Source of the DNA: Schleiferiaceae bacterium
Lineage (GTDB): Bacteria; Bacteroidota; Bacteroidia; Flavobacteriales; Schleiferiaceae
Direction of reading: 5' to 3'
DNA length: 5,660 nucleotides
Assembly (NCBI GenBank): GCA_023260615.1
Contig: JALQUY010000023.1
Location: forward strand, 1-5,660
The first letter of the stretch is position 1. Each line of letters starts with the position of its first letter. The notes under the pieces were generated by a model that did no database searches, was not told where the DNA came from, and saw only the letters and a list, made by a program, of their open reading frames with translations. This document shows, piece by piece, positions 1 to 5,445 of this stretch. The position numbers and the translations under genes are program-made.

Positions 1-139
1 AAGGGTTTAAGCGTTTAAGGAAAAGCGCATTGCGTCACCCAACAAACAAGCTAACCAACAAACAAAATGTGTGCGCTCTAGCTTCAGGGCGCAGCCCGAG
101 CTCTCTAGCCCTCTAGCTACAGCGCGAAGCGCGAGCCCT
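1..139. other. Intergenic region downstream of purE, no gene seen
   Basis: No reading frame here looks like a gene: ATGs on both strands run into stops within a few codons. The left part (1-70) is A/C-rich on the plus strand. GTTTAAG occurs twice (5-11 and 13-19) and an 11-bp direct repeat lies at 39-49 and 55-65. The right part (75-145) is a tandem hairpin repeat described separately. Read on the minus strand, as purE mRNA would be, the hairpins come first and a T-rich stretch follows about 14 bases later. This is only loosely terminator-like. No convincing promoter was found. Confidence 0.6.
39..65. repeat. 11-bp direct repeat CCAACAAACAA, two copies
   Basis: CCAACAAACAA occurs exactly at 39-49 and again at 55-65, a 16-bp period. 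The copies are separated by GCTAA-containing sequence. Both lie in the gene-free region left of purE. No gene or known site explains them. They may be a binding site pair or simple low-complexity sequence. Confidence 0.5.
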
Positions 140-145
140 CTAGCC
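75..145. repeat. Two-copy 35-bp tandem repeat with conserved hairpin
   Basis: Bases 75-110 and 110-145 align over 36 positions with 30 identities, giving a 35-bp period. CTCTAGC occurs four times (76-82, 103-109, 111-117, 138-144). Each unit holds a short hairpin: GGGC-gca-GCCC at 87-97 and GCGC-gaa-GCGC at 122-132. The pair g88-c96 of the first copy becomes c123-g131 in the second, a compensatory change that keeps the stem. CTC/GAG bases flanking both stems (76-78 with 98-100, 111-113 with 133-135) could extend them across an interior loop. The second copy runs into the purE stop codon (140-142). It may be a REP-like dispersed element or a 3'-end mRNA structure of the purE operon; the sequence alone cannot decide. 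Confidence 0.65.
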
Positions 146-619
146 CCCTACCTTCTTCGCCATTTCCTCCACCTTCGCCTTCATATCGGCCTTGAAGTCT
201 TGGAGCTTGGCGTAAAGCGCGGGATCGCTGCTCCCAAGGATTTGGGTAGCAAGGATGCCGGCGTTGGCGGCGCCATTTAGGGCGACGGTGGCCACGGGCA
301 CGCCTTTGGGCATTTGGAGGATGCTAAGGACAGAATCCCAGCCGTCAATCGAATTGCTGCTTTTGACAGGAACGCCGATGACGGGCAACGACGTTGCGGC
401 GGCGACCATGCCGGGTAGGTGAGCGGCACCGCCCGCGCCCGCGATAATGACCTTTAGGCCGCGATCGGCTGCGCTGTGGGCATAGTCCAGCATTTTTTCG
501 GGGGTTCGGTGCGCAGACACGACGGTCATTTCAAAGGCCACACCAAATGCGCTGAGTTGATCAGCGGCTGCTTGCATGACGGGCAAATCGCTTTCGCTGC
601 CCATGATGATTCCTACCAT
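140..619 (-). CDS. purE: N5-carboxyaminoimidazole ribonucleotide mutase (PurE, class I)
   Basis: Cytosolic enzyme of purine synthesis that converts N5-CAIR, the PurK product, into CAIR. The 159 residues match the usual length of class I PurE. Visible family motifs are GSESD near the N-terminus (7-11, phosphate and substrate binding), SAHRTP (35-40, with the catalytic His at 37), the glycine-rich GAGGAAHLPGM (61-71) and SILQMPKGVPVATVA (98-112). The start MVGIIMGSESD is the normal PurE beginning, with no room for a longer N-terminal strand. It is the last gene of a minus-strand run and begins 33 bp after the purK stop. The pairing with PurK supports the class I (mutase) assignment over the class II AIR carboxylase. 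Its TAG stop lies inside a copy of the repeat motif GCTAGAG, so the last codons (Gly-Gly) border the repeat. Confidence 0.96.
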   Translation of the reverse strand: MVGIIMGSESDLPVMQAAADQLSAFGVAFEMTVVSAHRTPEKMLDYAHSAADRGLKVIIAGAGGAAHLPGMVAAATSLPVIGVPVKSSNSIDGWDSVLSILQMPKGVPVATVALNGAANAGILATQILGSSDPALYAKLQDFKADMKAKVEEMAKKVGG

Positions 620-652
620 GGGCCAAAGGTAGGTATTTCCCGAATGTGGGGC

Positions 653-1816
653 CTAGGCCTTGACGTGCAGGGCGTCCCGGGCGGCGGCGGCTCGAGCGCG
701 GGCTTCATCCACGGTCGCACCCACAGCGGTGAGGTGACCCATTTTGCGGAAGGGACGCGTTTGGGATTTGCCGTAAATGTGGAAGGCGGTACCGGGTGTT
801 TGGAGCGCTTGGCCTAAGCCTTCGTAGCGCACAGGTCCGCTAAAACCTTCGGCGCCGACAATGTTGGCCATGACGGCAGGCTGACGCAGGGAGGTGTCGC
901 CAAAGGGGAGCTCGCACATGGCGCGCAGCATCTGCTCAAATTGCGAGGTGCTGCAGCCTTCAATGGTCAAGTGGCCCGAATTGTGCGGGCGGGGTGCCAC
1001 CTCGTTCACCAGCCAGTGCCCGTCGGTGGTGTAAAAGAGCTCCACCGCAAGTAGGCCAAGGGTGTCAAAGGCTTCGGCTACCTGAACGGCCAGTGCCTCT
1101 GCTTGGGCCAAGCTTTCCGCGGGCAGGGAAGCGGGGCAAACCACAAATTCCACTTGGTTGGCAACGGGATGAAATTCCATTTCCACAGGGGGGAAGCAGG
1201 TCACCTCTCCGGCGGAATTGCGGGCAACGACCACGCCAATTTCGGTGGCAATGGGGACCAAGGATTCGGCGATGCAGATGCCTTCGGTCAGGGCGTTGAG
1301 GTCGTCCATGCTGCGGATAATGCTCACGCCAAAGCCGTCGTAGCCTCCTTGGCCAAGCTTCCAGACGAAGGGCAGGGTTTGCTGGCCGGATGTCACGGCG
1401 CTGCGCAGGGCGCTGAGGGATTCGTAGCGGGTGAAGTCGGAGGTGGGGAGGCCTTGGGCCGCGTAGAACTCTTTTTGGCGCACCTTGTCTTGAATGACGC
1501 GGAGGACGCGGCTTGGGGGGAAGCAGGGGATGCCTTGCTGCTCGAGGGTTTCGAGGGCGTCGGCATTGACGCTTTCAATTTCGATGCCCACCGCAGAGGC
1601 GCCTTGGGCAAAGGAGACGACGGTGTCGTAGTCTTGGAAGGAACCGACTTCGAAGCGTTCGGCCCCAAGGCGGCAAGGGGCGTCAGCGGAAGGATCGAGG
1701 ACGCGGACGCTGATGTCCATTCGGCGCGCTTCCGCCAAGACCATCTTGCCCAATTGACCGCCGCCGAGCAAGGCGACTTGAACGTGGGGATTGGAAAAAG
1801 GAGATTCAGCGGCCAT
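653..1816 (-). CDS. purK: N5-carboxyaminoimidazole ribonucleotide synthase (PurK)
   Basis: ATP-grasp enzyme that makes N5-CAIR from AIR, ATP and bicarbonate and feeds PurE. At 387 residues it has normal length. In order it shows an N-terminal Rossmann-like nucleotide motif GGGQLGKM (18-25), IQDKVRQKEF leading into the ATP-grasp domain (108-117), the ATP loop WKLGQGGYDGFG (152-163), the metal and substrate signature NEVAPRPHNSGH (271-282) followed by TIEGCSTSQFEQ, and the C-terminal YGK...RKMGH element (348-361). The ATP loop lacks the basic residue often seen after GGYDG (here Phe162), probably a lineage variant rather than a defect since all other signatures are intact. The start overlaps the end of the SprT-like gene by 11 bp, so the two are probably cotranscribed and coupled. 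No Shine-Dalgarno sequence is visible. Confidence 0.96.
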   Translation of the reverse strand: MAAESPFSNPHVQVALLGGGQLGKMVLAEARRMDISVRVLDPSADAPCRLGAERFEVGSFQDYDTVVSFAQGASAVGIEIESVNADALETLEQQGIPCFPPSRVLRVIQDKVRQKEFYAAQGLPTSDFTRYESLSALRSAVTSGQQTLPFVWKLGQGGYDGFGVSIIRSMDDLNALTEGICIAESLVPIATEIGVVVARNSAGEVTCFPPVEMEFHPVANQVEFVVCPASLPAESLAQAEALAVQVAEAFDTLGLLAVELFYTTDGHWLVNEVAPRPHNSGHLTIEGCSTSQFEQMLRAMCELPFGDTSLRQPAVMANIVGAEGFSGPVRYEGLGQALQTPGTAFHIYGKSQTRPFRKMGHLTAVGATVDEARARAAAARDALHVKA

Positions 1817-2423
1817 GAGCGGGGGGATTCACAAGTTCGACATCCGTTAATGGGTGTACGGCAAAGGTACGGCCCGTCTTCAGCTCCACGCAGGAAAAGC
1901 GGGTGCGGCGCCTAGGCCCTTTGGTGAAAATCCGGCCCGATGGGGCTTTGAAGAGGCTTCCAGCCGGGAGGGACTCGACGGTTTGGCCGCGCTTGGGGAG
2001 GTCTGTTTGGAGTGCTTTGAGCAAGGCGACATCGGCGCCGCAGCTGGCTTTGGGCTTGTGCAAGCTTCGCTGCAGGGCAGTCAAAAGGGCAGGCGGAAAG
2101 ATGTCCGGGGTGAGGAAGGGCAAGACCAGCTGGCGGTAGCGCGATTGCCACTCAGGCCCATGGGGGCTGCTGTAGTGGGGATCCCAAGCGTGCACTTGCG
2201 CGTGGGCAAATTCGTGCAGAAGGGTAATGAGAAAAGCCTCGGGGGAGAGGTCGCGGTTGATGGAAATCTGGCTGGGCTGGCCAGCTTGCCAGCGAAAATC
2301 ACCCCATTTGCTCTTGCGCGGTGCGGCCAGGCGGATACGCCCCGAATACGCACCAACTAAGCGCTGCAGCCGAGGATGCGCAGCCGCAGGCACCTTGGCT
2401 GCCACGACCGCCCAGTTGCTCAT
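1806..2423 (-). CDS. SprT-like zinc metalloprotease-fold protein
   Basis: A 205-residue protein with the SprT-like zincin core: TLLHEFAHAQVHAW (67-80) contains the HExxH-type motif HEFAH with His70, Glu71 and His74, and HGPEW at 88-92 supplies the expected third metal ligand, His88. The C-terminal half (about 146-198) has the pattern LPAGSLFKAPSGRIFTKG followed by RRRTRFSCVE, which looks like a small beta-rich module. The paired CxxC zinc ribbon of classical SprT/Spartan relatives is absent; only isolated cysteines (128, 178) occur. Family members include proteases acting on DNA-protein crosslinks, but substrate and activity here are unknown. The start is set by an ATGA overlap with the upstream small lipoprotein gene, and the 3' end overlaps purK by 11 bp. 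The link to purine genes looks like operon sharing rather than a shared pathway. Confidence 0.88.
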   Translation of the reverse strand: MSNWAVVAAKVPAAAHPRLQRLVGAYSGRIRLAAPRKSKWGDFRWQAGQPSQISINRDLSPEAFLITLLHEFAHAQVHAWDPHYSSPHGPEWQSRYRQLVLPFLTPDIFPPALLTALQRSLHKPKASCGADVALLKALQTDLPKRGQTVESLPAGSLFKAPSGRIFTKGPRRRTRFSCVELKTGRTFAVHPLTDVELVNPPAHGR

Positions 2424-2563
2424 GCCGTAGGGCTAGAGGGGCTTAGCGTCGCTTGGCTGCTAAAGTGGGGGCAATTGCATTTTTCACGCGTCCCGCAGGA
2501 ACAGGCGGCGGCCAAGATGAAAAGAAAGAGTCCAATTCGGACCCAGGAGATTTTTGTCCTCAT
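2420..2563 (-). CDS. Small Cys-rich lipoprotein, function unknown
   Basis: This 47-residue ORF begins MRTKISWVRIGLFLFILAAA and continues CSCGTREKCNCPHF. Basic residues at 2, 4 and 9 precede a hydrophobic stretch (10-20) that ends in an AAAC lipobox with the acceptor Cys at 21, a typical type II signal peptide. The mature form would be only about 27 residues, with Cys21, 23, 29 and 31, a CxCPH motif and a Ser/Pro/Thr-rich tail. The stop overlaps the SprT-like start in an ATGA, a strong sign of a real, translationally coupled first gene of this operon. I do not recognise a named family; short Cys-rich lipoproteins are frequent in Bacteroidota but often missed. It is likely anchored in the inner or outer membrane. 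The alternative, a chance ORF, is made less likely by the signal peptide, the lipobox and the exact overlap all occurring together. Confidence 0.72.
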   Translation of the reverse strand: MRTKISWVRIGLFLFILAAACSCGTREKCNCPHFSSQATLSPSSPTA

Positions 2564-2593
2564 GTCGCCCCGAATTTAGCGTATTTTCGGAGC
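2564..2593. promoter_or_regulatory. Short divergent intergenic region, probable back-to-back promoters
   Basis: Thirty bases separate the starts of two divergent units, the lipoprotein-sprT-purKE block on the left and mlaEF on the right. At 2571-2589 lies an imperfect inverted repeat, CGAATTTA-gcg-TATTTTCG. Its right arm reads TATTTTCG on the plus strand and its left arm reads TAAATTCG on the minus strand. Each differs at one position from the Bacteroidota -7 consensus TAnnTTTG. A TTTG at 2553-2556 could be the plus-strand -33 element, but the 25-bp spacer is longer than usual. No good -33 box was seen for the minus strand. If these boxes work, transcripts would start at or just before the start codons. 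This is an inference from motif position. Confidence 0.3.
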
Positions 2594-3340
2594 ATGATTT
2601 ACCGCTTCTTGGATGGCTTGGGTCGCTACTTCCTTTTTCTAGGGGAAGTCTTCCACAAACCCGAGCATTGGCGCGAGTACAGCAAATCGTTCTTCAAAGA
2701 AATTGAGCTGCTCATTTTCTCGTCGATTGGCTTGGTGGCGTTTATTTCGGTCTTCATGGGGGCGGTTTTGACGATTCAGACCGCCATCAACTTGGGCGAC
2801 CCCTTTGTGCCCGATAGCTATATCGCGATTGCCGTTCGGGAAGGTATTATTCTGGAATTTGCGCCCACCATTGTGAGCCTGATTTTGGCCGGTAAAGTGG
2901 GGTCCAACATTGCCTCCACGCTGGGCACCATGCGCGTCACGGAACAGATGGACGCGCTGCGCGTCATGGGCATCAACCCCGCGTCGTACCTGGTACTTCC
3001 TAAACTCTTTGCCTGTTTAATTTTCAACCCTATCCTCATCGTCTTTTCCATGGCTCTCGGCTTGGTTGGAGGCTATTATGCGGGCGATCTGCTGGGATTG
3101 GTCAATACCGAAATCTACCTCACCGGCTACTTTGACGATTTTGACCCCTTCTTTGTGGTCTACAGTTTGACCAAAACCTTTGTCTTCGCCTTTATCATCG
3201 CCACCGTCAGTAGCTTCTTTGGCTACAACGTGGAAGGGGGCGCGGTCGAAGTGGGAAAGGCGTCCACCAAATCTGTCGTCACGATGTCGTTTAGCATCAT
3301 TTTGTTCAACTACATCTTAACCGATCTCTTGCTTCAATGA
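2594..3340 (+). CDS. mlaE: MlaE-family ABC transporter permease
   Basis: Inner-membrane permease of an MCE-type lipid transporter, 248 residues as expected for the family. An amphipathic N-terminus (1-40, MIYRFLDGLGRYFLFLGEVF onwards) leads into a hydrophobic segment at about 41-66. The MlaE signature follows: EGIILEFAPTIVSLILAGKV (83-102), the polar stretch GTMRVTEQMDALRVMGINP (111-129) and LVLPKLFA (133-140). Further membrane segments lie at about 140-165, 190-210 and 228-247. The start at 2594 was chosen because the family begins here; an in-frame ATG at 2453 would add 47 residues that are antisense to the lipoprotein gene. The stop overlaps the next start (ATGA at 3337-3340). The partner ATPase is adjacent, but no MCE/MlaD gene follows, so the substrate-binding subunit must be encoded elsewhere. 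Lipid type and direction of transport cannot be read from this sequence. Confidence 0.92.
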   Translation: MIYRFLDGLGRYFLFLGEVFHKPEHWREYSKSFFKEIELLIFSSIGLVAFISVFMGAVLTIQTAINLGDPFVPDSYIAIAVREGIILEFAPTIVSLILAGKVGSNIASTLGTMRVTEQMDALRVMGINPASYLVLPKLFACLIFNPILIVFSMALGLVGGYYAGDLLGLVNTEIYLTGYFDDFDPFFVVYSLTKTFVFAFIIATVSSFFGYNVEGGAVEVGKASTKSVVTMSFSIILFNYILTDLLLQ

Positions 3341-4101
3341 TACGCGTCCAAGGTTTACAAAAGTCCTTTGGGGAGCAGCACGTGCTTCGCGGCATTGACG
3401 TGGATTTTCACGAGGGGCAGTGCAACTTGATCATTGGCTTGTCCGGTTCGGGTAAAACGGTCTTCCTCAAGTCCATTCTTGGCTTGCATGCGACAGACGA
3501 GGGCAGCATTTCGTTTGACGGCCGAATTCTGGGCGAAATGTCTAAAAAGGAAGTCAAGGCCCTCCGCCAAGAAATGGGCATGGTTTTCCAGGGTTCCGCG
3601 CTCTTCAATTCTATGACGATTGAGGACAACGTTCGCTTGCCCCTGGATTTCTTCTCCCAAATGACCCCCGAGGAAAAGGCCGAACGCGTCCGCTTTTGCC
3701 TAGACCGAGTGCGCATAGCCCCCGAAGCATTTACGAAGACCCCGGCGGAACTTTCGGGTGGTATGCAAAAACGCGTCGCCATTGCGCGGGCTATCGTGCT
3801 GAATCCCAAATACCTCTTCTGCGATGAACCCAATTCGGGCCTAGATCCGGAGACGGCGATTGTCATCGACCAGTTGATTCACGAAATCACGCATGAATTT
3901 GGCATGACCACCGTGATCAATACCCACGATATGAACTCCGTTCTGGAGATTGGCGACCACGTAGTCCTCCTTGAAAAAGGGAAAAAAGCGTGGGAAGGCA
4001 CCATGGACCAAGTGCTGCAATCCGACGATTCCGCCGTGGTGGACTATGTGTTCCGAAGCAACCTCTTCAAGAAGGTGCGTGCAGCCCTGAAGAACGTCTA
4101 A
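3337..4101 (+). CDS. mlaF: MlaF-type ABC transporter ATP-binding protein
   Basis: Cytoplasmic ATPase that powers the MlaE permease. Its 254 residues contain a complete nucleotide-binding domain: Walker A GLSGSGKT (34-41), Q-loop Gln85 in MVFQGSALFNSMT, the signature LSGGMQKR (139-146), Walker B YLFCDEP (159-165, with the catalytic Glu at 164), D-loop NSGLD (166-170) and the switch His197 in NTHD. The LSGGMQKRVAIARA form and the C-terminal VDYVFRSNLF are typical of the MlaF/Ttg2A group rather than amino-acid or metal importers. It overlaps mlaE by four bases, which suggests translational coupling and equal production. The stop is 12 bp from the convergent kmo stop. Confidence 0.93.
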   Translation: MIRVQGLQKSFGEQHVLRGIDVDFHEGQCNLIIGLSGSGKTVFLKSILGLHATDEGSISFDGRILGEMSKKEVKALRQEMGMVFQGSALFNSMTIEDNVRLPLDFFSQMTPEEKAERVRFCLDRVRIAPEAFTKTPAELSGGMQKRVAIARAIVLNPKYLFCDEPNSGLDPETAIVIDQLIHEITHEFGMTTVINTHDMNSVLEIGDHVVLLEKGKKAWEGTMDQVLQSDDSAVVDYVFRSNLFKKVRAALKNV

Positions 4102-4117
4102 AAAGCTAAAGGCTTAG
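4102..4117. terminator. Possible weak bidirectional terminator between convergent genes
   Basis: The 12-bp gap between the mlaF and kmo stops, plus the first bases of the kmo stop region, can form two mutually exclusive short hairpins: AAGC/GCTT (4103-4106 with 4112-4115) or CTAA/TTAG (4106-4109 with 4114-4117). Four-pair stems without a long T tract are weak, so this is only the most likely place for transcription to end, not a demonstrated terminator. Confidence 0.2.
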
Positions 4118-5445
4118 TGGAGTTGGGCCAAAATGGCATCCATCACCTCTTGGCTGTTCCAAGTTTCCTCGATGTTGGGCCTTGCCATAATGGTTTGCAT
4201 GATGGCTTCCTGGCGCTTTCCGGCCGCTAACGCATCTGCATAGGGGATGTGCGAGAAGGTCACCTGCGAGTAGAGCGGCATCCAACGGCCTGGGTACTGG
4301 GCACTAAAGGCTGCTTCGATCTTCTTTTGGAGGAGGAACTCGGGCTGGGCCGTCAGGTCGCGCATTTCCACAAAGTTGCGCATGGCGAGTTCGGCGATGG
4401 CGTCGGCATGAGGTTTTCGCTGCGTCGAGAAGACGGGGAAGGCCGCTTCAAAGTCGTCCTTGTGCGCATCAAGGAGTTCGTCAAATACGCGGCAGTCTTC
4501 AAAGCCCGAATTCATGCCCTGCCCATAAAAGGGAACGATAGCATGCGAAGCATCGCCAAACAGTACGGTTTTCCCGCCCACGTTCCACGGGGAGCAGCGG
4601 ATGATGACGAGGCTAGAAACGGGGTTCTGGCGCCATTGATCCTGAAAGTCCGGCATGAGGGCAAGCGCATCGCCAAAGTGCTCCGCAAAGAAGGTTTCTG
4701 CCGCTTCTGCCGTTCCGAGTGCGTCAAAGCTCATCGGGCCTTCCATCGGGAAGAAGAGGGTGCAAGTGAAACTTCCATCCGGATTGGGGAGGGCGATCAG
4801 CATGTGCTTGCCGCGGGGCCAAATGTGCAGGGCTTCACGTTCGATTTGATGGCTGCCGTCGGCGCCAGGGGGAATGTGCAACTCTTTGTACCCGTGGTCA
4901 ATGTATTCCTGCTGGTAGTTGAAGCGATCGCGGCGCTGGAACTGCGCGCGCACCTTGGAAAAAGCGCCATCCGTGGCAAAAACAGCTTCGCCTTGGGAGG
5001 TGACGTGGCCGTCTTCGGTGGCAAAGGTGGCCGTACCTCCCTCGACATCGGCATCCACACAGGCATGGCCAAAGTGGACATTCACATGGGGATGGGCTTC
5101 CGCGGCCTCCACCATGAGTCGATTCAAACCTCCGCGCGATACCGAGTAAATGGCCTGGTTTTCCTTTCCGTAGGGTTGAAAGCTCAGGTTGCCTGCGACG
5201 TCGTGCATGACGCGTCGGTACATCGGGATGGCTTCTTTCCGAACGGCCTCCGCCATGCCCACCTTTTCCAAGGCCGCCCAGCCGCGGTCACTCAAGGCCA
5301 AGTTGATGGAACGCCCTTCCGCCTTGCCCGTCTTGCGGGGGTCGGGGCGGCGTTCGTAGACGTCGACGGCGTAGCCACGTTTGGCCAAATACAAAGACCA
5401 CAAGGAGCCCACTAAGCCGGCTCCAACGACGGTAACATTTTTCAT
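4114..5445 (-). CDS. kmo: Kynurenine 3-monooxygenase (FAD, NADPH-dependent)
   Basis: Flavoprotein hydroxylase converting L-kynurenine to 3-hydroxykynurenine. The 443 residues show the FAD-binding dinucleotide motif GAGLVGS (8-14), the KMO-typical EGRSINLALSDRGW (43-56), SRGGLNRLM (103-111), YKELHIP (186-192) and the second FAD motif GDASHAIVPFYGQGMNSGFE (297-316). The GxNSGFEDC form separates KMO from generic aromatic hydroxylases such as UbiH. The C-terminus (PNIEETWNSQEVMDAILAQLH region) ends without the strongly hydrophobic membrane anchor of mitochondrial KMO, so a soluble enzyme is likely, as in other bacteria. The ATG overlaps the stop of kynU (ATGA, 5442-5445), which places it second in a kynurenine operon. 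The pathway may serve NAD synthesis through 3-hydroxyanthranilate and quinolinate, or tryptophan breakdown; the neighbours needed to decide are outside the window. Confidence 0.95.
   Translation of the reverse strand: MKNVTVVGAGLVGSLWSLYLAKRGYAVDVYERRPDPRKTGKAEGRSINLALSDRGWAALEKVGMAEAVRKEAIPMYRRVMHDVAGNLSFQPYGKENQAIYSVSRGGLNRLMVEAAEAHPHVNVHFGHACVDADVEGGTATFATEDGHVTSQGEAVFATDGAFSKVRAQFQRRDRFNYQQEYIDHGYKELHIPPGADGSHQIEREALHIWPRGKHMLIALPNPDGSFTCTLFFPMEGPMSFDALGTAEAAETFFAEHFGDALALMPDFQDQWRQNPVSSLVIIRCSPWNVGGKTVLFGDASHAIVPFYGQGMNSGFEDCRVFDELLDAHKDDFEAAFPVFSTQRKPHADAIAELAMRNFVEMRDLTAQPEFLLQKKIEAAFSAQYPGRWMPLYSQVTFSHIPYADALAAGKRQEAIMQTIMARPNIEETWNSQEVMDAILAQLH

Noticed and set aside
5..70. Possible minus-strand promoter in the T/G-rich stretch left of the repeats
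   Set aside because: Several TTTG words occur, but none is followed at a suitable distance by a TAnnTTTG box, and no gene start is visible to the left.
152..163. Non-standard residues in the PurK ATP loop (numbers are PurK residues, within 1328-1363 of the window) as a sign of an inactive enzyme
   Set aside because: All other ATP-grasp and substrate motifs are intact and purE is adjacent, so a lineage-specific variant is more likely than decay.
71..280. 69-codon open frame on the plus strand entering purE
   Set aside because: It consists of translated repeat plus antisense purE and has no start context or family resemblance.
624..631. Exact Bacteroidota -7 box TACCTTTG on the minus strand just before purE
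   Set aside because: No TTG-like -33 element lies at the proper distance upstream, and the box ends only a few bases from the purE start. purE is more simply transcribed with purK.
1103..1915. 270-codon open frame on the plus strand across purK
   Set aside because: It is antisense to a purK gene with all family motifs. The protein is Gly/Ala/Glu-rich without recognisable domains, as expected for a shadow of GC-biased third positions.
2453..2593. Upstream extension of mlaE from an ATG at 2453
   Set aside because: The extra 47 residues look unlike any MlaE N-terminus and are antisense to the lipoprotein gene; the ATG at 2594 gives the normal family length.
4249..5415. 388-codon open frame on the plus strand across kmo
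   Set aside because: It is fully antisense to an intact kmo gene and shows no family motif; codon-bias shadow.
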